42,133 nt of DNA from an uncultured Lachnospiraceae bacterium (GCA_947570615.1 CANOVJ010000031.1:1-42133), one strand, 5' to 3'. Positions 32,795 through 41,610 are shown, numbered from the stretch's first letter. A program made the numbers and translations. The notes: a model not told the origin generated them from the letters alone.

Positions 32795-34228
32795 ATGAGA
32801 AACGGGATACAGAGAGAAAAATTCGACTGGAATTACTTTATCCGCCACATCGCCATCATCGCGGTGCCGGTGGCGCTTCAGAATCTTCTGACTACCACCG
32901 GGAGCATGGTGGACACCATGATGCTGGCCTCCCTGGGGGAGCAGACGGTGGGAGCGGTGGGACTGTGCGCCCAGTTCTCGAGCCTGATGTTTGCCGGGTA
33001 CTGGGGCTTTGTGGGCGGCGGTATGCTGTTCTTCGCCCAGTATTGGGGGGCGAAAAATGACGACGGCATCACCCGCTCCTTTGGAATCACCCTTTCGTTT
33101 ATGATGGCGGTGGGGATCCTGTTCAGCTTTCTTGCGCTGGGAGCGCCGGAGTTTATCATGAGTATCTATACGGACAAGCCTGAGATTCAGAAGATCGGTA
33201 TCTCCTATCTGCGGATCGTGGGCTTTGCCTATGTGCTCCAGGTGCTGTCCATGGCGGTGAGCGCTCTGCTGCGCTCCATCGAACAGGTGAAGATTCCGCT
33301 CTACGGCGGAATGGCCTCTGTGTTTGCCAACTGCCTTTTCAATTATCTGCTGATTTTCGGCAAATTCGGGTTCCCCAGGATGGGCGTGCGGGGAGCCGCG
33401 CTGGGGACGGTGCTGGCAGGGCTGGTCAATCTGCTGATCCTGCTGGTTTTTATCCTGAAGAACAGAATTCCGTACGTGCTGGAGTTTTCCGGACATTTTC
33501 GCTGGAACCGGGAATTCGTCCGTCAGTATCTGCAAAAATGCTTTCCTATTATATGTAACGAGGTTCTCATCGGTGTGGGAAATATGATGATCAACATCGT
33601 GCTGGGGCATCAGAGCGAGAAGGCCATCGCCGCAGTGGCGGTATTCCGGACGCTGGAGGGCCTTGTGATCGCCTTCTTCAGCGGCTTTTCCAACGCGGCC
33701 ACCGTTCTGGTGGGAAAAGAGGTGGGAGCAGGAAACCACGAGGTGGCCTTTCAGCGGGCCAGACGGCTGGTGTACCTGTGCAGCGCCCTGATCGGCACGG
33801 CCTGTCTGGGTGTAATCGCGATCCACAATCCCCTGCTCCACGCCATGGGCCTGAATGGGGAATCCTACCGGATCGGAACCGGCATGCTGCTGATTTACAG
33901 CCTGGCGGCCGTCATCCGTATGGGAAACTGGGCCCAGAACGACACCTACCGGGCGGCGGGGGATGCGGCCTTTGGCTCCATCATGGAGATCACCTTTATG
34001 TATCTGATGGTGCTGCCCTTTGTGTATACGGCCAACTACCTCCTCCACGCCCCTTTCCTGCTGGTGTTCGCCCTGTGCTACGTGGATGAGCCGGTGCGGT
34101 ATATCATCATGCAGTGTCATATGTACTCCGGCAAGTGGGTGAAGCCCGTTTCCAGGGAAGGCCTTGCCGCCATCGGGGAATTCCGCAGGGCGCATGGGAT
34201 CAGGACAAAAGAAAGGACAGAGATATGA
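32795..34228 (+). CDS. MATE-family efflux transporter
   Basis: 477 residues with about 12 helices. N-terminal signature 'AIIAVPVALQNLLTTTGSMVDTMMLASLGEQTVGAVGL', second-half repeat 'CFPIICNEVLIGVGNMMINIVLGHQSEKAIAAVAVFRTLEG' and 'GFSNAATVLVGKEVGAGN'. Closer in character to the broken MATE gene at 6602-7983 than to the MerR-controlled one. The stop overlaps the start of the M32 carboxypeptidase gene (ATGA at 34225-34228), so the two are translationally coupled. Substrate unknown. Confidence 0.92.
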   Translation: MRNGIQREKFDWNYFIRHIAIIAVPVALQNLLTTTGSMVDTMMLASLGEQTVGAVGLCAQFSSLMFAGYWGFVGGGMLFFAQYWGAKNDDGITRSFGITLSFMMAVGILFSFLALGAPEFIMSIYTDKPEIQKIGISYLRIVGFAYVLQVLSMAVSALLRSIEQVKIPLYGGMASVFANCLFNYLLIFGKFGFPRMGVRGAALGTVLAGLVNLLILLVFILKNRIPYVLEFSGHFRWNREFVRQYLQKCFPIICNEVLIGVGNMMINIVLGHQSEKAIAAVAVFRTLEGLVIAFFSGFSNAATVLVGKEVGAGNHEVAFQRARRLVYLCSALIGTACLGVIAIHNPLLHAMGLNGESYRIGTGMLLIYSLAAVIRMGNWAQNDTYRAAGDAAFGSIMEITFMYLMVLPFVYTANYLLHAPFLLVFALCYVDEPVRYIIMQCHMYSGKWVKPVSREGLAAIGEFRRAHGIRTKERTEI

Positions 34229-35724
34229 GCAGATTATTTGAGGAGTTTCAGCAGTATTTAAAGAAAATGAACCAGTACAATCATGTGTGTACGCTGTTGT
34301 ACTGGGATATGAAAACCTGCACGCCCCGGCTGGGGCAGGAGGGTCATGTGGAGGCGCTGACCCATTTTTCGTCGGAGCACTTTGCCATGTCTACCGCTCC
34401 GGAGCTGGGCCGGATGCTGGATGAGCTGGCCGGCCTGGCGGAGTCTGATCAGCTTTCGGACACCTGGAAATTCATTGTCAGGCGGATGAAGCGGGATTTT
34501 GACCGGGATAAGAGGATTCCCCCGCAGCTTTACAGGACCTTTGTGCAGGCTCAGGCCGAGGCGGGAAACGCCTGGGTGGAGGCCAGGAAGGCGTCTGACT
34601 TTTCCATGTTTGCACCCCATTTGCAGAAGATGATTGATTTAACCAGAGAGATGACCGGGTATACCGACCCGGAAAAGGAGGTTTACGACGCGCTCCTGGA
34701 TCAGTATGAGGAGGGAATGGATTCCGCCGCCATCGACGGTCTTTTTGAGGAGCTGAAAAAGGAGCTGATTCCCTTTGTAAAGGAGATTCTGGGAAAACAG
34801 AAGCCGGAGAACGAGGCCTTCACACAGTATTTTGACCCTGACGCCCAGAAAAGAGCGCAGGATCTGCTTCTTGACTACATCGGCTTTCGCCGGGAGGCGG
34901 GAAGCACAGGGGAGAGCGAGCACCCCTTTACCCTGAATTTTTCCTCAAAGGATGTGCGGCTGACCAATCATTATTTCGAGAACGACCCGTTGAGCGCCAT
35001 TTTTTCCGCCATTCACGAGGGCGGGCACGCCATTTTTGAGCAGAATGTCAATCCCGAGTATGACAATACTGTTGCGGGAAGCTGCTGCTACATGGGACTT
35101 CATGAGAGCCAGTCCCGGTTTTATGAGAACATTCTGGGCAGGAATAAGAATTTCTGGATCCCCATCTATGAGAAGCTGGGAGAGATCCTGCCGCCCTTCC
35201 GGGAGATTTCACCGGACGATTTTTACCGGGAGATTAACCATGTAAAAAACAGCCTGATCCGGGTGAATGCGGATGAGGTGACCTATTGCTTCCATATTAT
35301 CCTGCGCTATGAGATTGAGAAAGCGATTTTCAGAGACCGGCTTCCGGTAGATGAGCTTCCGGCGCTGTGGAACCGGAAGATGCAGGAATATCTGCAGATC
35401 GCTCCCAGGGACGATGCAGAGGGGATTTTGCAGGATATGCACTGGTCGGACGGCTATTTTGGGTATTTCCCCTCCTATCTGCTGGGCAGCATTTATGACG
35501 GAATGTTCCTGGATGCCATGAAGGAGGAGCTGGGCGATGTGGATGAACTGCTCAGGGAGGGAAAAATCAGAGAGATCACAGGCTGGCTGAATGAGAAGAT
35601 CCATCGCTATGGCAGCACCCGCAGGCCAAAAGAGGCGGTCATGGCAGTGTGCAAAAAGGAGATATCCGCCGGGCCGCTGATCCGGTATTTTAAAGAGAAA
35701 TATACGCAGATTTACGGACTGTAG
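34225..35724 (+). CDS. M32-family metallocarboxypeptidase
   Basis: 499 residues, the standard length for the Taq/Pfu carboxypeptidase family. The zinc motif is HEGGHAIFEQ (HExxH, Glu as the base) and the downstream Glu ligand is in GLHESQSRFYENILGR; 'NADEVTYCFHIILRYEIEKAIF' is the other family block, and 'DMHWSDGYFGYFPSYLLGS' the last. It removes C-terminal residues from peptides in the cytoplasm. ATG 34225 overlaps the MATE stop codon; RBS GAAAGGACAGAG. Why a carboxypeptidase is coupled to a drug pump is unclear. Confidence 0.95.
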   Translation: MSRLFEEFQQYLKKMNQYNHVCTLLYWDMKTCTPRLGQEGHVEALTHFSSEHFAMSTAPELGRMLDELAGLAESDQLSDTWKFIVRRMKRDFDRDKRIPPQLYRTFVQAQAEAGNAWVEARKASDFSMFAPHLQKMIDLTREMTGYTDPEKEVYDALLDQYEEGMDSAAIDGLFEELKKELIPFVKEILGKQKPENEAFTQYFDPDAQKRAQDLLLDYIGFRREAGSTGESEHPFTLNFSSKDVRLTNHYFENDPLSAIFSAIHEGGHAIFEQNVNPEYDNTVAGSCCYMGLHESQSRFYENILGRNKNFWIPIYEKLGEILPPFREISPDDFYREINHVKNSLIRVNADEVTYCFHIILRYEIEKAIFRDRLPVDELPALWNRKMQEYLQIAPRDDAEGILQDMHWSDGYFGYFPSYLLGSIYDGMFLDAMKEELGDVDELLREGKIREITGWLNEKIHRYGSTRRPKEAVMAVCKKEISAGPLIRYFKEKYTQIYGL

Positions 35725-36058
35725 GCGGCTGACCCGCATTTGGAATTGCCGAAAAAGGGACGATTGGCGGTTGCATTTTCATGTCGTATCTGGCATCATA
35801 ATAAAAAGCATATTTTCTGACGTTGATCTGCAAAGGCTTACGCCTTATTGTCTGAAACATATCTTCGGCAGGACATACCTGCCTTTTCGGAAAATTCATG
35901 CTTTCAATTCACCTGGCAGGGCAGGAGTTTTCCGGATGAGAAACCTCCTGACTGTTAAACGCCGCGCCGGCCTGCTGAATCAGACACCGGTATGAACAGC
36001 CTGTTGAATCAGATGCCGTCAGGCCTGGCGTGTTATATGAAACAAAAAGGAGGAATGG
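35725..36058. other. Intergenic stretch, no gene recognised
   Basis: 334 bases between the carboxypeptidase and the decayed Rpn-like gene. No convincing promoter, hairpin or coding frame was seen apart from the AAAAGGAGG ribosome binding site at 36045-36053 that belongs to the following gene. Confidence 0.5.
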
Positions 36059-36795
36059 ATGGAAAAACAGCTACAGCCGGAAAAGGCCAGCCCCATGCAG
36101 TGGCATCCGCCCTTTTACGCGGGGATGCAGATTGAGCTTGCACAGGACGGAGAACCTGATCCTCGAAAATGAGCGCCAGCTCAGCGAAAAGCCGCTGGGG
36201 ATCGATATCCTTATCATCAAAAAGAATGTGGATATCCCGATCCGTAAGAATATCGGAAGGATTTTCCGCAGACACAACATTGTAGAGTATAAGAGTCTGA
36301 GAGATTACCTGGGCGTCAATGACTTTTATAAGGTATACGCCTATGCGTGCCTGTACAAGGCGCTGACAGAGCGCGAGGACGAGATCAGGACGAAGGAGAT
36401 GAGCATTACCTTCATCAGCTATCGTTATCCCCGGAAGCTGGAGAGATATCTGGAGAGAAACCGCCGTTACCGCTTTGAGGAACGGGAGAAGGGGATTTAT
36501 GAGATATGAAGCGGCCATGGAAATGATCATACGGGCGAATAAGAATACATTCAGGAAGGAGGATACGGACGTGTGTAAGGCACTGGAGGAGCCTTTTGAG
36601 GACAGGTTTCAGGAAAGAGAACAGAAGGCAAGGGCAGAGGGAGTATTGGAGCTTCTGGAGGACTATGGAGAAATCCCGGAGCGGATCAGGGAGAAGGTTT
36701 TCGGACAGAAGGATCCGGCTGTGTTAAAGCGCTGGCACAAAGCCGCCGCAAAGGCAGGTTCTATTGAAGAATTCGAGAGTGTAATACAGCAATAG
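36059..36795 (+). pseudogene. Decayed Rpn/PD-(D/E)XK nuclease-like gene, frameshift and internal deletion
   Basis: ATG 36059 with AAAAGGAGG upstream opens MEKQLQPEKASPMQWHPPFY then AGMQIELAQDGE, after which the frame reaches a stop (36172-36174). A shift at ~36148-36156 leads into ENLILENERQLSEKPLGIDILII then KKNVDIPIRKNIGRIFRRHNIVEYKS..., ending at 36509 in EREKGIYEI-stop. A third frame from 36475 gives MRYEAAMEMIIRANKNTFRKEDTD and a C-terminal EIPERIREKVFGQKDP...KRWHKAAAKAGSIEEFES tail. Together they resemble in order the N-, middle and C-terminal parts of a common clostridial Rpn-type protein (~280-320 residues), minus ~70 residues in the middle. Such genes encode PD-(D/E)XK recombination nucleases. 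No intact product is expected. Confidence 0.75.
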
Positions 36796-36943
36796 CATAC
36801 ATATGTGTCAGGACAGTGGACATAAAAGCAGATCTTTCCCTCCGGATCAAAAATGAACAGTGCAAAAAGCCCATAATCTGTGTTACAATAAAGGCAGATT
36901 CTGGCAGGTTCAGAGAACTTAAAACAGGAGGAAAGGATTGAAA

Positions 36944-38374
36944 ATGGATAAGATTAAGGAAATCCGGAAAATCTGCAAAGAAAAAGAAATCCGCATGATT
37001 GATTTCAAGATGACGGATATCGACGGGCGCTGGCGTCACATCACCATTCCGGTGGAGCGGTTCGGGGAGGACACCTTTACCAGCGGGATCGGGTTTGACG
37101 GCTCCAACTATGGTTATGCGCCGGTGGAAAAAAGCGACATGGTATTTTTGCCGGATCCGGATACCGCATACGTGGATCCCTTTGCCATGGTGCCCACGCT
37201 GACCATGTGCGGGAACGTGTGTACCATCGGAAAGGGGGAAAATAAGCCCTTCGACCAGTATCCGAAGAACGTGAGCCTGCGGGCCATGGATTATATGAAG
37301 CAGAGCGGTATCGCGGACCGGATGATCATCGGGCCGGAATTCGAGTTTTATCTCTTTGACAATGTGCGCTATGAGGTGACTCCTCAACAATGCGGCTATC
37401 GGGTGGACACCAGGCAGGCGGACTGGAATTGCAGCCTGGATCGGCCGGGCAACAACGGATACGAGGTACCGTACAAGGGCGGTTATCATGTGGCCGCGCC
37501 CCAGGATGTGGGATACGATCTGCGCAGCCGTATGTGTATGATGATGGAGGACTGGGGGATTAAGGTAAAGTATCATCATCACGAGGTGGGCGGCCCCGGC
37601 CAGATGGAGATCGAGGTGGAGCTGGCGGACATGCCCGCCATGGCAGACAACACCATGATCATCAAATATATCATCAAAAATATGGCGGCCAGAGAGGGTA
37701 AAACGGCTACCTTTCTTCCCAAGCCCATTTATCAGGAGGCGGGAAGCGGTCTGCATGTGCATATGCTGCTCTTAAAGGACGGAGAGCCTCTGTTCTATGA
37801 TGCGCAGGGATATTCCGGCTTAAGCCGCACGGCCCATTATTTCATGGGAGGATTGCTTAAGCATATTGCGTCCCTGTGCGCCTTTACCAATCCCTCTACC
37901 AATTCTTTCAGGCGGCTGGTTCCGGGTTACGAAGCGCCGGTTACCGTCGGTTATGCCACCTCCAACAGAAGCGCGGTGATCCGTATTCCCGCTTATGCCA
38001 AATCGCCGCAGACCAAACGCTTTGAGCTGCGCAATCCGGACGCGACTGCCAATCCCTATTACGCCTACGCGGCCATCCTGATGGCGGGGCTGGACGGAAT
38101 CGAGAATCAGATCGACCCGGCTGAAAACGGCTGGGGTCCCTATGACTTCAATCTCTATACCCTCTCGGAGGAGGAGCAGAAGAAAATCAAGGGCCTGCCC
38201 AGGTCGCTGGGAGAGGCGTTGGATGCCCTGGAGGCGGATCACGATTATCTCACAAAGGGCGGCGTGTTCCCCCAGAGACTGATGGATGTGTGGGTGGCGC
38301 GCAAACGGCAGGAGCTTAAGAAGCTGGAGCAGATCCCCAATCCGGCGGAGTTTAAGATGTATTATGATCTGTAA
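36944..38374 (+). CDS. glnA: Glutamine synthetase, type I
   Basis: 476 residues. Makes glutamine from glutamate, ammonia and ATP; dodecameric cytosolic enzyme. Motifs in order: FTSGIGFDGSNYGYAPVEKSDMVFLPD (latch and substrate region), GPEFEFYLF (metal-binding Glu), HHHEVGGPGQMEIEV (Glu/Gln metal and ammonia site), KPIYQEAGSGLHVHM (ATP site; the usual KP-x-x-G-x-N-GSGMH block is changed to QEAGSGLH), NSFRRLVPGYEAPV, NRSAVIRIP and FELRNPDATANPYYAYAAIL (usual R-x-E-x-R-x-PD). The Tyr in NLYTLSEEE corresponds to the adenylylation site of enterobacterial enzymes, but adenylylation is not expected here. ATG 36944 with AGGAGGAAAGG. Single gene; no GlnR-like operator was recognised. Confidence 0.93.
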   Translation: MDKIKEIRKICKEKEIRMIDFKMTDIDGRWRHITIPVERFGEDTFTSGIGFDGSNYGYAPVEKSDMVFLPDPDTAYVDPFAMVPTLTMCGNVCTIGKGENKPFDQYPKNVSLRAMDYMKQSGIADRMIIGPEFEFYLFDNVRYEVTPQQCGYRVDTRQADWNCSLDRPGNNGYEVPYKGGYHVAAPQDVGYDLRSRMCMMMEDWGIKVKYHHHEVGGPGQMEIEVELADMPAMADNTMIIKYIIKNMAAREGKTATFLPKPIYQEAGSGLHVHMLLLKDGEPLFYDAQGYSGLSRTAHYFMGGLLKHIASLCAFTNPSTNSFRRLVPGYEAPVTVGYATSNRSAVIRIPAYAKSPQTKRFELRNPDATANPYYAYAAILMAGLDGIENQIDPAENGWGPYDFNLYTLSEEEQKKIKGLPRSLGEALDALEADHDYLTKGGVFPQRLMDVWVARKRQELKKLEQIPNPAEFKMYYDL

Positions 38375-38419
38375 TCTCTCCGGGGCGGATTCGTTGCGGG
38401 TTTTCCCACGGACAGAAAG

Positions 38420-40099
38420 CTACTTTGGAGTAACCATATCATATGCGCCAAACTGTTCAAATTCAAAGAGGCTCTCGTCGAAGAGCGCAAGGTCTTCCGA
38501 CCGGATCACGTAAGCGGCGTCCTCGAGAGGATTGATCTGCAGATCGCGAGTCAGCCGGAAGACATACTTTTCCTGGTAGGAGAGCTCACCTGGCGGCGTA
38601 TTCTTTCCCTGGAAATATTCGGCATCGATCTCATGCCGGAAAAGGGTAAGGATTTCGCTGGCCGGGGAAGCCCCCTCCTGGCGGCAGTCCGGCGTAATGT
38701 AGTATTTTTCTGCGCCGCTTTCCTTCAGCGCGGAAACAGCCTCACAGAAGTCTCCGAAAAACCAGTAACGGATTTCCCGGGCGTAGGACGTAAAATATGT
38801 GTGAGTAAAAAGCGCAAAGGAGAGCAGATAAGCCATGGCAACGCCCCATCTGACCGGGGGACGGGGAATCCAGCGAAAGACCTGGTAAATCCCCAGTCCG
38901 GACAGGATCATGATGGGGTAGTAGATGATATTCAGCCGGTTGATATTCACGTTTCCGGTAATGAGCCCGCACCAGATGCCGGAGAGGAGGAACAGAAGAA
39001 TGAGCTTCGCTCCGGTTTTGCGGCGGAAGACTCTCAGCAGTGAGATAAGTCCTGTAATCCCGAAGGGGATGGAGAACAGATACATGGAGCCAAACCCCTC
39101 CAGGTCATTCCAGGGAAGATCCTTTTTCTGGAGCAGGGTGATGTTGACGAGAGAGCGGCAGTTATCAATCAGCTGCCCCGGGATATCCCCGGAAAAGAAC
39201 AGGATATCATGGGAGCGCACGCTTGCGGGAAAGCGGGGCAGGGTAAAGAGCCGGAAAACCTCGATGCTTTCCAGACCGAAAAAATTGATAGCCATGACTG
39301 CTATAAATGGCCATGCTGTGGACAGGTAAACCAGAAAGGCCAAAACCGCATGGCCAGGAGAGATAGTTCTGGAACAGATCAGATAAAGGCAGGCGCCCAG
39401 CAAAAAGACCGGTACAGTATAAAGAGACACGCCATAGCAGTACATGCACAGCCCGAACAGAATCATTGAAGCGCAAAGAAGCCCCCTGTGGATCCGATTC
39501 ATGAGAGCCCGGTGAAGAAGAAAAAGCCCTGCCAGAAAAAAATGAGGAAACAGGTTACAGTCTAACGCCCAGCGGCTTTGCAGAATATGCCAGGGATTGA
39601 CAGCTGCAAAGGAGAGAACAGCCAGCGCCGCATATTTCCCGAACATATCACGGATAAAAAGATATAAACACAGCAGACCCGCCAGGCTGACAATCAACTG
39701 AGGCAGGCGCATCGTAACGGTATTCAGCCCGAAAAGCCTGATAAACGGAATCATCAGCCAGGAGAGCATTGTGCTCATCTGGCCATATCCCCAGGCGGTG
39801 AGATGGATCGGAAACTTCATGCCGAACCGGTCCGTGCCGTAGTCCGCAAGAGCCCTGGCGTCAACGGCAGCCATTGCACCGTCCTGATTGACGCCGCCGG
39901 GAATCAGTCCGAACTGATAAACCCGTACAGCGACGGCGGTCAGTACGACAAGAAGCAGCAGGAGCCGATAACTTCTTTCGGAAAGATGGAGCTCTCCGGG
40001 AGCGATGACCGGGAGCTTCTTTGACAGATACATTCTGTATACGCTTATCACACACAATACCACTGCGATCCAGAAAAAAACAGGGTTTAAAGCAGACAT
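38420..40099 (-). CDS. Membrane glycosyltransferase (GT39/ArnT-PMT-like)
   Basis: 559 residues with about 11-12 transmembrane helices and a soluble C-terminal part (~440-559). After the first helices comes 'GGVNQDGAMAAVDARALADYGTDRFGMKFP', the acidic first-loop motif of lipid-linked-sugar-dependent transferases of the PMT/ArnT type; 'NPWHILQSRWALDCNLFPHFF' is a further family block. Such proteins move a sugar from a polyprenyl carrier to a protein or lipid outside the membrane; donor and acceptor are unknown. Start ATG 40099 preceded by AAAGAGGATCAG. It lies 205 bases after the ECF S-component gene on the same strand, with a palindromic repeat between. Confidence 0.88.
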   Translation of the reverse strand: MSALNPVFFWIAVVLCVISVYRMYLSKKLPVIAPGELHLSERSYRLLLLLVVLTAVAVRVYQFGLIPGGVNQDGAMAAVDARALADYGTDRFGMKFPIHLTAWGYGQMSTMLSWLMIPFIRLFGLNTVTMRLPQLIVSLAGLLCLYLFIRDMFGKYAALAVLSFAAVNPWHILQSRWALDCNLFPHFFLAGLFLLHRALMNRIHRGLLCASMILFGLCMYCYGVSLYTVPVFLLGACLYLICSRTISPGHAVLAFLVYLSTAWPFIAVMAINFFGLESIEVFRLFTLPRFPASVRSHDILFFSGDIPGQLIDNCRSLVNITLLQKKDLPWNDLEGFGSMYLFSIPFGITGLISLLRVFRRKTGAKLILLFLLSGIWCGLITGNVNINRLNIIYYPIMILSGLGIYQVFRWIPRPPVRWGVAMAYLLSFALFTHTYFTSYAREIRYWFFGDFCEAVSALKESGAEKYYITPDCRQEGASPASEILTLFRHEIDAEYFQGKNTPPGELSYQEKYVFRLTRDLQINPLEDAAYVIRSEDLALFDESLFEFEQFGAYDMVTPK

Positions 40100-40127
40100 T
40101 TTCTGATCCTCTTTCGCTCTTTATTCG

Positions 40128-40164
40128 GCATAAGGACAGTTCGGGGAGCGTGACAGTCTTATGC
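40128..40164 (+). repeat. Palindromic repeat related to family 1, copy F
   Basis: GCATAAGGACAGTTCGGGG followed by AGCGTGACAGTCTTATGC: arms GCATAAG and CTTATGC are exact complements and the centre carries GGGGAGCGTGACAG as in family 1. Lies between the ECF S component and glycosyltransferase genes. Confidence 0.65.
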
Positions 40165-40303
40165 TATGTATACGATAGCAGAAAGAGGAGAGATTTGCAA
40201 GGATCCGCCCACAGAATGAGGGAAGACGCGGGAGTGGTAAAAGCGTCCCCGCCGCCCGGCCATCGTCTCCGCGCCGCCTGGCAAAACCGGGAAAAGGAAC
40301 GAT

Positions 40304-40801
40304 TCAGATACGCTCCAGCACACGGTTCAAAGGATGAAAAAGAACCATGCAGAGAATTCCGTTGGACAGGCAGTGGATCAGGTCGTAGGGAATTCCGGCC
40401 ACCCACCAGGTAAAGGCCATGGAGGGCCCGCCGATAAAGAGATAGGGAATGGAGCACATGGCTCCGAAGAAAAGACCGAAAGCGCTGGCGAGAAGGCTCC
40501 AGAACCATACAGACTGCTGTCTGCGCAAAAGCCAGGTGAGAAGGGCAAGAAAGGGCCAGATGTAAGCGTACATGATCCACCAGAGCCCGAAGCCATACCA
40601 GCATCCCTCCAGAAGAAGATAGGCTGCCAGGATGTAGCCTGCCCTTTTTCCACGGGAAAGGGTAAAAAGAATAACAAGCACGGTCACTGGCTCCACATTG
40701 GGGAGCGGAGCCAGTGCGTGTACGGATACAATCAGCAAAGTGGTCATAACGCCCAGTATGGCCAGTTCTTTTATGGTAAGTTTTGACGCGCTTTTTTTCA
40801 T
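40304..40801 (-). CDS. ECF transporter S component, probably for a cobalamin-type substrate
   Basis: 165 residues, about five to six membrane helices, the size of an ECF substrate-binding (S) subunit. N-terminal LTIKELAILGVMTTLLIVSVHALAPLPNVEPVT, 'YGFGLWWIMYAYIWPFLALLTWLL' and 'FGAMCSIPYLFIGGP' match the general pattern of S components (ALGVM...P.....P helix). It binds a vitamin and joins a shared EcfAA'T module, not encoded here. It lies 13 bases after the DUF4430 gene in one operon under a cobalamin riboswitch, so uptake of cobalamin or a related cobamide/precursor is inferred. ATG 40801 has a GGTGAA site. Confidence 0.85.
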   Translation of the reverse strand: MKKSASKLTIKELAILGVMTTLLIVSVHALAPLPNVEPVTVLVILFTLSRGKRAGYILAAYLLLEGCWYGFGLWWIMYAYIWPFLALLTWLLRRQQSVWFWSLLASAFGLFFGAMCSIPYLFIGGPSMAFTWWVAGIPYDLIHCLSNGILCMVLFHPLNRVLERI

Positions 40802-40814
40802 TTCGGTTCACCGA

Positions 40815-41237
40815 TTACTCCCCTGTGGTGTATACGATTTTGTAGGACTGACCGTCCTCCACAGGCTGCTGGTCTATGCCGTAATTACAATACTCATCGT
40901 TCAGAAAAAAGGCCCAGTATGCGCCGTCTGTATTGTAATCCGCGCGCACGCCGTTTACGGTCTCCACCATCAGGCCATACTCGGATTCCGTTCCCTCAAC
41001 GGTAAGTCCTTCCGTCTCCTCCAGCGCCTGACGCAGATATTCCGCGTCGGTATGCACGGTGTAGGTGGTGGAGGCGGCCTGATCGTCTACAACCTCGATG
41101 GAGAGCTCCTTTGCGCCGGAGACGGCTTTGGGAGCGTTGAGCAGATAGACTGCGCCAAAGATTGCGGCGAGAGCCACAAGGATGGGAAGGGCGATGATCC
41201 ATTTTCTGTTTGTGTTCCTGGTTTGTGTCTGAGACAT
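40815..41237 (-). CDS. Membrane-anchored DUF4430 (transcobalamin-like) protein
   Basis: 140 residues from ATG 41237 (MSQTQTRNTNRKWI), preceded by AGGAGGAAAAAC. One membrane anchor at about residues 13-33 (IIALPILVALAAIFGAVYLL) places the rest outside. The domain matches DUF4430: TTYTVHTDAEYLRQALEETEGL, YGLMVETVNGVRADYN, AYWAFFLNDEYCNYGIDQQPVEDGQSYKIVY. The DUF4430 fold is related to the C-terminal beta domain of transcobalamin/intrinsic factor. With the riboswitch upstream and the ECF S component downstream it could be an extracytoplasmic capture protein for a corrinoid; binding itself is inferred. Confidence 0.9.
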   Translation of the reverse strand: MSQTQTRNTNRKWIIALPILVALAAIFGAVYLLNAPKAVSGAKELSIEVVDDQAASTTYTVHTDAEYLRQALEETEGLTVEGTESEYGLMVETVNGVRADYNTDGAYWAFFLNDEYCNYGIDQQPVEDGQSYKIVYTTGE

Positions 41238-41285
41238 GTTTTTCCTCCTGTTTTTCACTTTGCAGATGGCTTTTGGTTCAGCCTT

Positions 41286-41326
41286 ATTACAATAAGCTGG
41301 CTCACGAAGCGTGACAGCGTTTGTTG
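41286..41326 (+). repeat. Palindromic repeat, family 1, copy C
   Basis: ATTACAATAAGCTGGCTCACG followed by AAGCGTGACAGCGTTTGTTG; differs from copy B by about three substitutions, two of them compensating in the stem (CGCGG to CACGA-type change). Lies inside the long 5' leader of the DUF4430 operon. Confidence 0.8.
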
Positions 41327-41433
41327 GGAACGCTTTTCCTGTATATCCAAAGTTCAGGAATCGCCGCGGCTTTCGTACATCTGCTGTTTTTTTTCCGGCA
41401 CCGCCGGGGACGGGGATTGGTTTGAGGACAGGA

Positions 41434-41471
41434 AACAATGGATGCCGGGCTTTGCCGGCCATCCTTATGTT
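41434..41471 (-). repeat. Palindromic repeat, family 2, copy I (reverse orientation)
   Basis: On the minus strand AACATAAGGATGGCCGGCA, then AAGCCCGGCATCCATTGTT. Matches copy G at 16553-16591 apart from a few changes, including paired changes in the stem. Together with copy C it lies between the riboswitch terminator and the DUF4430 start. Confidence 0.8.
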
Positions 41472-41484
41472 CAGAGAAAAATCA

Positions 41485-41516
41485 GACAAAAACGCCCTCC
41501 GCGCGGTGCAGAGGGG
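41485..41516 (-). terminator. Riboswitch-controlled intrinsic terminator
   Basis: On the minus strand CCCTCTGC (41515-41508) pairs with GCGGAGGG (41502-41495) around a 5-base loop (one G-U pair), followed by CGTTTTTGTC. It lies ~100 bases after the B12 box and before the DUF4430 gene, so it is the probable expression platform of the riboswitch. Confidence 0.75.
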
Positions 41517-41610
41517 CATAGTAAGGCCTGTTTTCGAGTTTGCCTGTACCATGACCAATTCCTCGTGATCGTTTCAGGGCTGCCAGAAAGCGGACAGCTC
41601 TGCGGTACTG

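Noticed and set aside
32753-34195. 480-codon open frame on the minus strand
   Set aside because: Antisense to the third MATE gene; no recognisable content.
13573-41471. Possible CRISPR array
   Set aside because: The repeats are kilobases apart, vary in orientation and are palindromic; there are no regular spacers and no cas genes.
40815-41558. Long version (247 codons) of the DUF4430 protein
   Set aside because: The extra N-terminus spans the riboswitch terminator and both repeats; ATG 41237 has a strong AGGAGG site and directly precedes the membrane anchor.
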